DNA of 64,000 bases from Phascolarctobacterium sp. (GTDB lineage Bacteria; Bacillota; Negativicutes; Acidaminococcales; Acidaminococcaceae): positions 124,001 through 188,000 of the forward strand of contig NZ_JAUNOQ010000001.1 of NCBI RefSeq assembly GCF_030531065.1, in the 5' to 3' direction. This document shows positions 32,768-41,258 of this stretch, in pieces. The notes under the pieces were generated by a model. It was not told where the DNA came from. It made no database searches and saw nothing but the letters and a program-made list of their open reading frames with translations. The position numbers were made by a program, and so were the translations under genes. Position 1 is the stretch's first letter; every line of letters starts with the position of its first letter.

Positions 32768-32800
32768 TAAAAGAAAAGGCTTGCCTGAGGCAAGCCTTTA
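32768..32800 (-). terminator. Intrinsic terminator downstream of prs
   Basis: AGGCTTGCC (32777-32785) pairs with GGCAAGCCT (32789-32797). Read on the minus strand it is followed by TTTCTTTT. Confidence 0.8.
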
Positions 32801-32823
32801 ATAGACTATTGGATTGTGCGCTG

Positions 32824-33783
32824 TTATTTTTTAATATCGAATAATTGGCTTACGGACCAATCATTGTAAATGCGCAGGATGGTTTCAGCCAAAATCGGCG
32901 CAATGGACAATACTTTAATTTTAGGATGCTTCTTTGCGGGAGGCAGCGGAATGGTATTGGTCACAACCAGCTCGTTGATATCGGATTGAGCGATGCGAGT
33001 CAGCGCCGGGTCAGTCAGAATGGGGTGGGTGCAGCAAGCGTAAATTTCGTTAGCGCCAAATTTCTTCAGTGCGCGTGCGCCTTCGGTTAAGGAGCCTGCG
33101 GTGTCCACCATATCGTCAACCAGAATGCAGTTTTTGCCCTTAACGTCGCCAATAAGATTCATAACCTCGGCTACGCCGGGTTCGGGACGGCGCTTGTCGA
33201 TGATGGCCATGGGGGCGTTAAGAATTTCGGCAAAGCCGCGGGCACGGCTTACGCCGCCCAGATCGGGGGAAATGACAACCATGTTGTCCAGATTTTTGCT
33301 CTTGATGTATTCTGCCAGCAGCGGGCCGCCGGGCATATGGTCAAAGGGGATGTTGAAGAAGCCTTGGATTTGTGCTGCATGCAGGTCGATAGTCACTACG
33401 CGGGTGATGCCTGCGGTTTCCAGCAGGTCGGCCATCAGCTTGGCGGTAATGGGCTCGCGTCCGCGGGCCTTGCGGTCCTGACGGGCATAGCCATAGTAAG
33501 GAATAACTGCGGTGATGTGGTTGGCGCTGGCGCGTTTGAAGGCGTCGGCCATAATCAAAAGCTCCATAACATTGTCGTTGACAATGGGGCCGCAGGTGGG
33601 CTGTACGATAAAGATATCCTTGCCGCGCACGCTTTCGTTGATCATTACCTGAATTTCACCGTTGTTAAAGCGGTTAACTACGGAATCGCCCACGGTGGTT
33701 CCCAGGTAAGCTGCAATTTCGCGCGCTAAATCAGGGTTTGCATTACCAGTAAAAATTCTTAACTTATTTTCATCAGACAACAT
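32824..33783 (-). CDS. prs: Ribose-phosphate pyrophosphokinase
   Basis: 319 residues from ATG 33783 (GGAGGG 7 nt upstream). Makes PRPP from ribose 5-phosphate and ATP for nucleotide, histidine and tryptophan synthesis. Motifs: LRIFTGNANPDLAREIA, the catalytic flexible loop YYGYARQDRKARGREPI, DLHAAQIQGFFNIPFD, and the PRPP-binding NCILVDDMVDTAGSL. Normal length. It follows glmU on the minus strand, the standard glmU-prs order, but has a likely promoter of its own in the 108-nt gap. Confidence 0.97.
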   Translation of the reverse strand: MLSDENKLRIFTGNANPDLAREIAAYLGTTVGDSVVNRFNNGEIQVMINESVRGKDIFIVQPTCGPIVNDNVMELLIMADAFKRASANHITAVIPYYGYARQDRKARGREPITAKLMADLLETAGITRVVTIDLHAAQIQGFFNIPFDHMPGGPLLAEYIKSKNLDNMVVISPDLGGVSRARGFAEILNAPMAIIDKRRPEPGVAEVMNLIGDVKGKNCILVDDMVDTAGSLTEGARALKKFGANEIYACCTHPILTDPALTRIAQSDINELVVTNTIPLPPAKKHPKIKVLSIAPILAETILRIYNDWSVSQLFDIKK

Positions 33784-33845
33784 TTCCAATCCCTCCAAAA
33801 TCGCCTTGCTGTTCTTTGTAGTACGAAAGGCTTTGTCTAGCTTTC

Positions 33846-33875
33846 ATTATACACTAAAAGCCTGCTGTTTAACAA
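33846..33875 (-). promoter_or_regulatory. Promoter of prs
   Basis: On the minus strand TTGTTA (33875-33870) is followed after 18 nt by TATAAT (33851-33846). It lies in the glmU-prs gap. Confidence 0.55.
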
Positions 33876-33891
33876 GTTTTTTGTAAAGCTT

Positions 33892-35262
33892 TTAACTATT
33901 TCTGTATTTTTCGGCCCAGCCTTCGATGTTTTTCTGCTTAGCGCGGGCTATGCCTAAGGCGTTTTCGGGTACTTCTTTCGTAATGGTGCTGCCTGCGCCG
34001 ATGTAGGTGTTAGCGGCTACAGTGACAGGAGCGACTAAATTGGTGTTGCAGCCGACGAAGGCGTTGTCGCCGACTATGGTGCGGTGCTTTTTCTTGCCGT
34101 CATAGTTGACGGTGATGCAGCCGCAGCCCATATTGACGCCGCTGCCGATATCGCTGTCGCCGATATAAGTAAGGTGGGGCAACTTAGTACCTTCACCGAC
34201 GTTGGAATTTTTAACTTCCACGTAATTGCCGATTTTTACATGGTCGCTGATAACCGTATCGGGGCGCAGGTGTACATAAGGCCCTGCGGTAACGTGGCTC
34301 TTAACCTCGCAGTCGTGGGCGTAGATAAATTGCAGATGGTTATCGTCGCCCACCTTAACATTGCTCAGACGGGAGCTGGGGCCGATTTCGCAGTCCTCGC
34401 CGATTTCCGTGCTGCCCTCCAGCCAGGTGTAGGGATAGATAACGGTGTCGCGGCCAATTTTTACGCTGGCTTCGATGAAAGTGCTGGCCGGGTCCATAAT
34501 GGTTACGCCTGCGTCCATCAGCTTATCTAAAATCCGTTGGCGCATTACGCCTTCGGCGGTGGCCAGCTGCTTGCGGGAATTGATGCCCATGACCATGTCG
34601 CTGTCGGCGGTGCTGACGCCGCCCACCTTTTGACCTGCCTGATTAAGCTTAGCCAGTACGTCGGTCAGGTAGTATTCGCCCTGCGCGTTGTCGTTGGTCA
34701 AGGTCGACAGCACGTCGAACATCAGCGGACATTCCATGCAGTAAATACCGGTGTTGATTTCTTTAATAGCCTTCTGCGCTTCCGTTGCGTCCTTTTGCTC
34801 TACGATGCCCTGCACATTACCATGCTCGTCGCGGATAATGCGGCCGTAGCCAAAGGGGTCGTCCATAACGGCGGTGAGCACGGTAGCCGCCGCGCCGGAT
34901 TCTTTATGCGCCTGGCAGAAGCGCTTCAGCTCTTCGCCTTCCAGAAGCGGCGTATCGCCGCACAAAATAAGCGCCGTACCGGTAAAGCCCTTGAGGGCTT
35001 CTGCTGTCTGCATAACGGCGTGCCCGGTGCCCAGCTGTTGAGCCTGCAAAGCGATTTTTCCCTGCGCGCCTACCATTTCTTCTACTAATTCGGCCTCATG
35101 GCCCACGATAACAACCTTTTCCGTGCAGCCTGCGGCGGTGGCCGCGTCGATAACGTGCTGCAGCATAGGCTTGCCGCCTACCTTATGCAGCACCTTGGGA
35201 TATTTGCTGCGCATGCGTGTTCCCTTGCCTGCGGCAAGAATAACGGCAACTAAATCAGACAT
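33892..35262 (-). CDS. glmU: Bifunctional UDP-GlcNAc pyrophosphorylase / glucosamine-1-phosphate acetyltransferase
   Basis: 456 residues, standard length. N-terminal uridylyltransferase domain with AVILAAGKGTRMRSKYPKVLH; C-terminal left-handed beta-helix acetyltransferase domain built of hexapeptide repeats (from about residue 250) including GNYVEVKNSNVGEG and VNYDGKKKHRT. It makes UDP-GlcNAc for peptidoglycan and lipid A. Upstream on the same strand are an NTP transferase gene (27-nt gap), a GntR regulator and ispE, suggesting one operon. Confidence 0.97.
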   Translation of the reverse strand: MSDLVAVILAAGKGTRMRSKYPKVLHKVGGKPMLQHVIDAATAAGCTEKVVIVGHEAELVEEMVGAQGKIALQAQQLGTGHAVMQTAEALKGFTGTALILCGDTPLLEGEELKRFCQAHKESGAAATVLTAVMDDPFGYGRIIRDEHGNVQGIVEQKDATEAQKAIKEINTGIYCMECPLMFDVLSTLTNDNAQGEYYLTDVLAKLNQAGQKVGGVSTADSDMVMGINSRKQLATAEGVMRQRILDKLMDAGVTIMDPASTFIEASVKIGRDTVIYPYTWLEGSTEIGEDCEIGPSSRLSNVKVGDDNHLQFIYAHDCEVKSHVTAGPYVHLRPDTVISDHVKIGNYVEVKNSNVGEGTKLPHLTYIGDSDIGSGVNMGCGCITVNYDGKKKHRTIVGDNAFVGCNTNLVAPVTVAANTYIGAGSTITKEVPENALGIARAKQKNIEGWAEKYRNS

Positions 35263-35289
35263 ATCTATTCTCCTCTCCGTATACGGAAT

Positions 35290-36060
35290 TTATTTTGCTA
35301 AATATTGTTCTGCCAGACGTAAATCGGTAGGCTTGTCTATATCCATACCGATACCGGCGTGGCTGGTAACGACGGCCTTACTGGTCATGCCCATAATTTT
35401 GTTGAAGCGCTGCTCCGCTTCTTCAATAGTCAGTCGGTGCAGCAGCGCTTTGAAAATAAAGCTCCAGCCCAGCCAGTTGGCTAAGCGCAGGGGCGATTTA
35501 CGTAAGGCAAAAATTTCATCGGCTTTGGCCTGGGCCAAGGGAATGACTGTTTTATCGATGAGCATCATATTGCCGCCGGTAAAAGCGCCGTCCCGCAGTT
35601 TGCCGTAAGTGCGCTGAGCGTGGGGGAATTGCTCCAGACAGGCGGATCGGGGAATAATGGGGTAATACACCTGGCCGTTGGGACAGGCTTCGCATTGGCT
35701 TAAAAAATCCTGCGTTCCTGCCGCCGTTAGCAAAGGAATATCGTCGCAGACGCCTAAAATTTTAGGACTGCAGCCGTCGCCAAAATATTGCACTGCGTCG
35801 CAGGCCGTACCCGATAACGTAGGCGCTGCGGGACACAGGCTGACGCTGGCCGGCAGCGTGTCTTCCAGCTGAGCCAGAGCCTCCGGTGCGGCGGCGACTA
35901 CAATACGGCGTATACGACCGCTGCCAAGCAGGGCCTCGGTAATATAATCGATAAGACGGCGGCCGCCGACGACCGCCAGGCAGCGGTACGGCGTGCCGCA
36001 GATATCCTGCAGCCAGGGACTGATTCCTCCGGCTGCAATAAAGGCGTCGTATTGCTGCAT
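35290..36060 (-). CDS. Nucleotidyltransferase (MobA-like NTP transferase family)
   Basis: 256 residues. The N-terminus (MQQYDAFIAAGG) and the following GGRRLIDYITEALLGSGRIRRI resemble the NTP-binding start of MobA/IspD-type GT-A nucleotidyltransferases, although the usual Lys/Arg-rich loop (GxGxRM) is reduced. ILGVCDDIPLL holds a metal-binding Asp pair, and TGGNMMLID and HAGIGMDIDKPTDL near the end are also family-like. The donor and acceptor are unknown. It lies between the GntR regulator (2-nt gap) and glmU, so a role in envelope or isoprenoid precursor supply is plausible but unproven. Confidence 0.75.
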   Translation of the reverse strand: MQQYDAFIAAGGISPWLQDICGTPYRCLAVVGGRRLIDYITEALLGSGRIRRIVVAAAPEALAQLEDTLPASVSLCPAAPTLSGTACDAVQYFGDGCSPKILGVCDDIPLLTAAGTQDFLSQCEACPNGQVYYPIIPRSACLEQFPHAQRTYGKLRDGAFTGGNMMLIDKTVIPLAQAKADEIFALRKSPLRLANWLGWSFIFKALLHRLTIEEAEQRFNKIMGMTSKAVVTSHAGIGMDIDKPTDLRLAEQYLAK

Positions 36061-36062
36061 GC

Positions 36063-36752
36063 TTACGCCTTCTTATTGCCGTGTTCAGTCAGCGAACGCA
36101 TCAGCGTATGCTCGGCGTTTTCAATATGAATACGGGCGGCGTGCTGAGCGCGTTCTACGTCGCGGGCGGCGATGGCGTCCACTAAATAGCGGTGTTCGTC
36201 CATGGTCTCCACTAAACGTCCCGGATAGCTCATAGAACGGCCGCGGATACCGGTCAGCTGCTCGCGTAAATTATTGATGATGCTGCGCAGACGCTCGTTG
36301 CGGCTGGCAGTGTACAAAACGTCGTGAAAAGCAGTGTCGACTTCGACAATTTTATCGATATCCATATTGGCGACATGCTGCCCTATTTCGTGCAGGTAAA
36401 CATTGAGCGTTTCCAACTCCTCGTCGGTGATGCGTTCGGCAGCCAGGCCTGCGGCCAGAACGTCCAGGCAGGTGCGTACCTCGTAAATTTCGGTAATATC
36501 CTTAATGGAAATATCCGCCACATAGGTGCCGCGGCGGGGAATCATTACCACAAAGCCCTCCAGCTCCAGCTTGCGGATAGCTTCGCGCACGGGAGTACGG
36601 CTGACGCCCATTTCGTCGGCCAGCTGAATTTCCATCAATCGTTCGCCGGGACTAAAGGTGCCGTCGATGATTGCTTGACGGATATTTTCACATACCAGCT
36701 CGCGCAAGGGCTTGTAGCTGTCAAGTCGTATTGGCTGTAAATGTCCAGACAT
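36063..36752 (-). CDS. GntR-family transcriptional regulator (FadR/FCD subfamily)
   Basis: 229 residues. N-terminal winged helix about residues 15-80: ENIRQAIIDGTFSPGERLME, QLADEMGVSRTPVREAIRKL, GFVVMIPRRGTYV. The C-terminal all-helical FCD domain (about 90-215) has the metal/ligand residues Asp and His of the family (AFHDVLYTASRN, EHRYLVDAIAARD). Ligand unknown. It is 2 nt after ispE and in the ispE-glmU block, an order seen in Negativicutes. It might bind the inverted repeat at 37652-37669 upstream of ispE. Confidence 0.9.
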   Translation of the reverse strand: MSGHLQPIRLDSYKPLRELVCENIRQAIIDGTFSPGERLMEIQLADEMGVSRTPVREAIRKLELEGFVVMIPRRGTYVADISIKDITEIYEVRTCLDVLAAGLAAERITDEELETLNVYLHEIGQHVANMDIDKIVEVDTAFHDVLYTASRNERLRSIINNLREQLTGIRGRSMSYPGRLVETMDEHRYLVDAIAARDVERAQHAARIHIENAEHTLMRSLTEHGNKKA

Positions 36753-36754
36753 AA

Positions 36755-37624
36755 TTATTTTATCCTCCCTACGATAGTAGTAATGGCTGTTTCTACGGAA
36801 AAGTCGGCTAAAGCCGCCGTAATATTGGCCGCCGCTTCCTGGTCGGGGGCCAGGGCGAAAACTGTGGGGCCGCTGCCGCTCATCAGCGCGTAATAAGCGC
36901 CCGCGCCGAGCATAGCGGCTTTAATGGAAGCGATGACCGGGTGCGCCGGAATAGTTACCGTTTCCAGTACGTTGCCCATATAGGGAACTAAGGCGCGGGC
37001 TCCGTCCTGCAAATGGGCTTGCAGCTGCCAGATGCAGGGCGCGTGTACTACGCGGCCCTTGTTATAATGCTGGTAGACCCAGGCGGTAGAAACCTCCAAA
37101 CCTTTAGGCTTGGCCAGCACTACTGCGGCCGGGGACAGATCGTCCAGCTGCGTCAGAATTTCGCCGCGGCCTGTAGCCAGCGCCGTGCCGCCTTCTATGC
37201 AGAAGGGAATATCGCTGCCTAACTGGGCTGCCAGCCGCCTTAATTCGTCTGCGTTCAAGTTTAGCCGCCAGTATTTGTTAAGACCGCGCAGGACAGCCGC
37301 CGCGTCGCTGCTGCCGCCTGCCAGTCCTGCGGCCAAAAAGATTTTTTTCTTCAGGGCAATGTGAACATGGGGGTTGATACCGGCATACCGGGCCAAAAGT
37401 TCTGCCGCTTTGTAAGCCAGATTATCGGAGCCGCAGCTGAGGCCTGCCATATCTGTGGCAATGGTAATGCCTTCCTTGCCTTGGCCTGCGCTGATGACGA
37501 TCTCGTCGCTCAAGCCTACGCTCTGCATAATCATGCTTACCTCGTGGTAGCCGTCGGAGCGCTTGCCGATGATGTCCAAGCCGAGATTTATTTTAGCATA
37601 AGCTGTTTCAGTTATAGTTTTCAT
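36755..37624 (-). CDS. ispE: 4-diphosphocytidyl-2-C-methyl-D-erythritol kinase
   Basis: 289 residues, GHMP kinase family. N-terminal AYAKINLGLDIIGKRSDGYHEV and the ATP-binding FLAAGLAGGSSDAAAVLRGLN are diagnostic; the C-terminal motif is LMSGSGPTVFAL. It phosphorylates CDP-methylerythritol in the non-mevalonate isoprenoid pathway. First gene of a minus-strand operon continuing into the GntR regulator, NTP transferase and glmU. Confidence 0.96.
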   Translation of the reverse strand: MKTITETAYAKINLGLDIIGKRSDGYHEVSMIMQSVGLSDEIVISAGQGKEGITIATDMAGLSCGSDNLAYKAAELLARYAGINPHVHIALKKKIFLAAGLAGGSSDAAAVLRGLNKYWRLNLNADELRRLAAQLGSDIPFCIEGGTALATGRGEILTQLDDLSPAAVVLAKPKGLEVSTAWVYQHYNKGRVVHAPCIWQLQAHLQDGARALVPYMGNVLETVTIPAHPVIASIKAAMLGAGAYYALMSGSGPTVFALAPDQEAAANITAALADFSVETAITTIVGRIK

Positions 37625-37651
37625 CTAAGCTCACCTGCCCATAAGTGTATA

Positions 37652-37669
37652 CAGTATTATTTTATACTG
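37652..37669. promoter_or_regulatory. Inverted repeat upstream of ispE, possible operator
   Basis: CAGTAT-TATTTT-ATACTG is a perfect 6-6-6 inverted repeat, 28 nt upstream of the ispE start, in a region that should contain the operon promoter. GTATAC (37648-37653) abuts it. A binding site for the operon's own GntR regulator is one possibility. Confidence 0.35.
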
Positions 37670-37850
37670 CTTTAGCCTTCGCCGCAAGTTTTTTTAGATA
37701 TTATTAGTAAGAAATGCTCAGGCTGTTGCAGCTGTAATGTTTTGAGCGGCGCGGCTATGTAAAATAATGAAAAAATTCCTTATCTGCCAGTTGCTTTTTT
37801 GGCAAAAAATGTTTACTATACTAGGAAGTAAAGAATTTAAGGAGAAGCTT

Positions 37851-38768
37851 ATGTCGACAAATATGAAAAAGATACTTTATCATTATTTTATGGTTACGCT
37901 GGCCTGCGTTATTATGGGCGTGGCGCTGAACGTATTTTATATGCCTAATAAAATGCTCAGCGGCGGTATCGGTGGCGTAGCGGTCCTGGCCTATTATATT
38001 GGCGGGTTGCCCATGGGCGCCACCAGCCTGATCTGCAATGTGCCTTTGTTTTTCTTGGCTTATAAATTTATGGACCGCCAGTATACCATCAGCGCGTTGT
38101 TTGGTATCGTAATGTTTTCCGCTTCGCTGGACTTTTTCCATTTTCTGTCCTCGTATACGGTGGTGCATGATAAGCTGCTGGCCTGCATTGCCGGCGGCGT
38201 GCTTTACGGTATCGGCGCGGCCTGCATGTACCGTGTAGGCGGCAGCAGCGGCGGTACGGATATTATCGGCGCGATCATTCAGAAGAATTATTCTATCAGC
38301 ATCAGTACGACGGGCTTTTTATTTAATTTATGCCTGCTGGTAGCCAGCGTGTCCTTCTTTGGTATCGAGCCCGTGCTGTACACGCTATTGACCTTCTTTA
38401 TTATGAGCAAAACCTGCAACGCCTTTACTACGGGCTTTGATTATAAAAAGAATGTTATCATTATCAGCAACCGTCATTATGAAATAGCTGAAGAAATTAT
38501 TAAGGTGGTGGGGCGCGGCGTTACCTATTTGCACGGCGAGGGCGCTTTTACCCATCAGCACCGGGAAATTTTATTTGTAGTAATTAAGCTTACCCAGCTG
38601 GCGAAGATTCGCTCTATCTGCCGGGAGATAGACCCGGACGCCTTTATGATTATTAACGACGTCAACGATGTTTTTGGCCGCGGCTTTACATTGAAGCCTT
38701 CGGGACCCAACTGCCCGCGTCCCCAATTTGACGGGGAAGGATGCGCGCAGGAGAAAAAGGCGCAGTAA
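37851..38768 (+). CDS. YitT family membrane protein
   Basis: 305 residues from ATG 37851 (AAGGAGA upstream); the frame extends 84 nt further without a ribosome site. Five or six hydrophobic helices cover residues ~10-190 (GVALNVFYMPNKMLSGGIGGVAVLAYYIGG and GGVLYGIGAACMYRVGGSSGGTDIIG are YitT/DUF161 signatures). The C-terminal cytoplasmic DUF2179 domain includes GRGVTYLHGEGAFT. An Arg/Pro-rich end follows. Function of the family is not known. Monocistronic with a terminator. Confidence 0.88.
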   Translation: MSTNMKKILYHYFMVTLACVIMGVALNVFYMPNKMLSGGIGGVAVLAYYIGGLPMGATSLICNVPLFFLAYKFMDRQYTISALFGIVMFSASLDFFHFLSSYTVVHDKLLACIAGGVLYGIGAACMYRVGGSSGGTDIIGAIIQKNYSISISTTGFLFNLCLLVASVSFFGIEPVLYTLLTFFIMSKTCNAFTTGFDYKKNVIIISNRHYEIAEEIIKVVGRGVTYLHGEGAFTHQHREILFVVIKLTQLAKIRSICREIDPDAFMIINDVNDVFGRGFTLKPSGPNCPRPQFDGEGCAQEKKAQ

Positions 38769-38785
38769 AAAATTAAAGGAGAATA

Positions 38786-38833
38786 AAAGGACTGTTGCAA
38801 AAGCGTTTTGGCGCTGTGCGGCAGTCCTTTTTA
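38786..38833 (+). terminator. Intrinsic terminator of the YitT-family gene
   Basis: AAAGGACTG (38786-38794) pairs with CAGTCCTTT (38822-38830), then TTATTT. The following ~200 nt before the polysaccharide cluster hold a run of seven G (38928-38934) and no convincing gene. Confidence 0.7.
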
Positions 38834-39030
38834 TTTGCGAAGCCGGCGGAAGCAAGCAGACCAAAGGGTCGCAAGAAGCAGAAACAAAAGCTAAACGCCG
38901 GCCAAAAGGTCTTGCGAGGGGGGGCAGATGTGCTAAAATATTCGTGAGTATGATTTTAGATTTGTCTGCGTTCAGCAATGTTGCCTTGAGCAAAGAGCTG
39001 GCGCAGCTTTAGGGATGGGGAGAAGAGCTC

Positions 39031-40440
39031 GTGAAACGCTATTACACGTCAATATTATTTTTGCTGTTTATAGCGTTGGACTATGTGGCGATACTTGGCG
39101 CTGAGCAGAGCGCTTTCTGCTTACGTAACTGGTTTTTACATTCGCGTAACCTGCACATTTCCTGGCTCAACTTTTGGATAGTATTTCCCAGCCTGTTCCT
39201 GCTCTTTATTCATCTGGGACAGCTGTACAGCCGCCGTATGCCCTTCTACAAGGAGGTAGAAAAGCTGTTCCACGCCTGCTGTTACGGTACGCTGGCCGTA
39301 ATTTTTGTGCTTTATGTGGCGCGCATCGCCGCCACTACCAGCAGGATGTTCGTGGGTCTTTTCGGCATACTGGCTTTTATTTTGCTGGCAGTCTGCCGCT
39401 ATGCAATCAAACGCTTTTTGCTGCATAAACAGTTACTACAAGGACCAATTGTAATTATTGGCGCGGGCAAAACGGCGGAGCTGCTGGTTAAGGGCATCGT
39501 CGGCGACGCTGGCTTAGGCTACAAAATCGTGGGTCTGTTGGAGGATAACCGCGTACAGCCGGGCATTTTGGAAAAATACCCTGTGCTGGGGCGCTTTGCC
39601 GACGCGGAAAGAGTTATCAAAGAAACAGGCGTGAAGCGCGTCTTTATCGCCGCTCCGGGGCTGGCAGAACGCAAATTGGGAATGCTGATTTACCGTATTC
39701 AACCGCTGGTAAAAAACATCGGCGTTATTCCTAACTTAGTAGGCGTGCCTACAGGAGCGGTGGAAGTAGAGAGCATGTTCAACGAGCGCCTGGTGCTGCT
39801 GCGTTTGAAGAATAATCTGGCGCGGCCGCTGAACCGCTGGCTGAAAACAATTTTCGATTACACGCTGACGATTGTTGGCACGATTTTGATTTCTCCGGTT
39901 TTACTGTTTATCGCCGCCTGGATTTATAAGGATTCGCCGGGGCCGGTGATTTTTAAACACACGCGCGTCGGGAAGAACGGCAAGCCGTTCCCCTGCTATA
40001 AATTCCGCAGTATGTGCGTGGACGCCAAGGAAAAGCTGGCGGAACTGCTGGCTAACGACCCGGCGGCGCGGGCAGAGTGGGAAAAAGACTTTAAGCTGAA
40101 AAACGACCCGCGCATTACCAAAAGCGGCGCGTTCTTGCGCAAGACCAGCCTGGACGAGCTGCCGCAGATTTTTAACGTGCTGCGCGGCGAGATGAGCTTA
40201 GTAGGACCCAGACCGATAATAGCGGAAGAACTGGTGCGTTACGGCGAGTATGTGGGAGATTACCTGATGGTGAAGCCGGGCATAACCGGCATGTGGCAGG
40301 TAAGCGGCCGCAGTGACACCACCTATAACGAGCGCGTGCAGCTGGACAGCTGGTATGTGCGCAACTGGAGCGTATGGCTGGATGTGATGCTGCTGTGGCG
40401 GACTGGGAAGAGCGTGTGCAAGTGTAAGGGAGCGTATTGA
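39031..40440 (+). CDS. wbaP: Undecaprenyl-phosphate sugar-1-phosphate transferase, WbaP type
   Basis: 469 residues from a GTG start. Polyprenyl-phosphate sugar transferase that starts O-antigen or capsule repeat units by moving a hexose-1-phosphate (galactose in WbaP) onto undecaprenyl phosphate. Four to five N-terminal helices, a central Rossmann-like CoA_binding_3 domain (VIIGAGKTAELLVKG) and a fifth helix precede the catalytic domain: SPGPVIFKHTRVGKNG, CYKFRSMCVDA, KTSLDELPQIFNVLRGEMSLVGPRP, and VKPGITGMWQVSGRSDT. Full length. Opens the polysaccharide cluster. Confidence 0.9.
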   Translation: MKRYYTSILFLLFIALDYVAILGAEQSAFCLRNWFLHSRNLHISWLNFWIVFPSLFLLFIHLGQLYSRRMPFYKEVEKLFHACCYGTLAVIFVLYVARIAATTSRMFVGLFGILAFILLAVCRYAIKRFLLHKQLLQGPIVIIGAGKTAELLVKGIVGDAGLGYKIVGLLEDNRVQPGILEKYPVLGRFADAERVIKETGVKRVFIAAPGLAERKLGMLIYRIQPLVKNIGVIPNLVGVPTGAVEVESMFNERLVLLRLKNNLARPLNRWLKTIFDYTLTIVGTILISPVLLFIAAWIYKDSPGPVIFKHTRVGKNGKPFPCYKFRSMCVDAKEKLAELLANDPAARAEWEKDFKLKNDPRITKSGAFLRKTSLDELPQIFNVLRGEMSLVGPRPIIAEELVRYGEYVGDYLMVKPGITGMWQVSGRSDTTYNERVQLDSWYVRNWSVWLDVMLLWRTGKSVCKCKGAY

Positions 40441-40442
40441 GA

Positions 40443-41258
40443 ATGTTGAAATTTTCCGTACTGCTTTCTGTATATAAAAATGAAAAGCCGGAATATCTGC
40501 GTTTGGCGTTGCAGAGTATTACCGCACAAACCTTGCAGCCAAACGAGATAGTTATCGTCAAGGACGGCGGCTTAACGCAGGCTTTAGATTCCGTGATAGA
40601 CGATTTTGCCACAAAGCAGCAAAACGTAAAAATCCTGCCCTTTGCGCAGAACAGAGGTTTAGGCTTGGCGCTGCGGGACGGTGTGGAGGCTTGCAGTTAT
40701 GCATACATTGCCCGTATGGATACCGACGATATAGCGCTGCCTGAACGCTTTGCCAGGCAGATGACTTATCTGGAAAAGCATCAAAATATCGCATTGTTGG
40801 GTTGCTGGATAACGGAATTTTCCCGTGATACGAATAAGCCGGACACTATAACAAGACTACCTTATGAGCATGAAGCTATTATTGCCTACGCCAAGAAGCG
40901 CAATCCTTTCCGGCATATGACGGTGGTTTTTAAGAAAAGCGCCGTTATAGCCAGCGGTAATTATCGGGATTTTTTGTGGTTTGAGGATTACGATTTGTGG
41001 GTGAGGATGCTGCAGCAGGGCTATAAGGCGGCCAATCTGCCGGAGGTGCTTGTAAACGTTCGGGCTGGGGAAGAAATGTTTGCCCGGCGCGGCGGGTGGA
41101 GGTATCTAAAGCAGGAAGTAAGGTTTCAGAGAGCGCTGTATGAGCGGGGATTTATTGGCTTATTGATACTCATACAGAATATTTTATGTAGAAGCATAAT
41201 GAGAACATTACCAGTGAAGATGAGAAAGTGGATATATACGCATTTTTTGCGTGCATGA
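40443..41258 (+). CDS. Family 2 glycosyltransferase
   Basis: 271 residues from ATG 40443 (a TTG at 40437 overlapping the wbaP stop is possible). GT-A fold: FSVLLSVYKNEKPEYLRLALQSI, IVIVKDGGLT, and the metal-binding DTDDIALPERFARQ. GNYRDFLWFEDYDLWVRML contains the acceptor-side ED motif of amylovoran- and WsaF-like GT2 enzymes. Cytoplasmic enzyme adding a sugar to the lipid-linked repeat. Overlaps licD by 8 nt. Confidence 0.88.
   Translation: MLKFSVLLSVYKNEKPEYLRLALQSITAQTLQPNEIVIVKDGGLTQALDSVIDDFATKQQNVKILPFAQNRGLGLALRDGVEACSYAYIARMDTDDIALPERFARQMTYLEKHQNIALLGCWITEFSRDTNKPDTITRLPYEHEAIIAYAKKRNPFRHMTVVFKKSAVIASGNYRDFLWFEDYDLWVRMLQQGYKAANLPEVLVNVRAGEEMFARRGGWRYLKQEVRFQRALYERGFIGLLILIQNILCRSIMRTLPVKMRKWIYTHFLRA

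Noticed and set aside
38728-39012. Open frame of 94 codons between the YitT and wbaP genes
   Set aside because: Overlaps the YitT 3' end and its terminator, has no ribosome site and a composition (Arg/Lys/Gly) expected from translated non-coding DNA.
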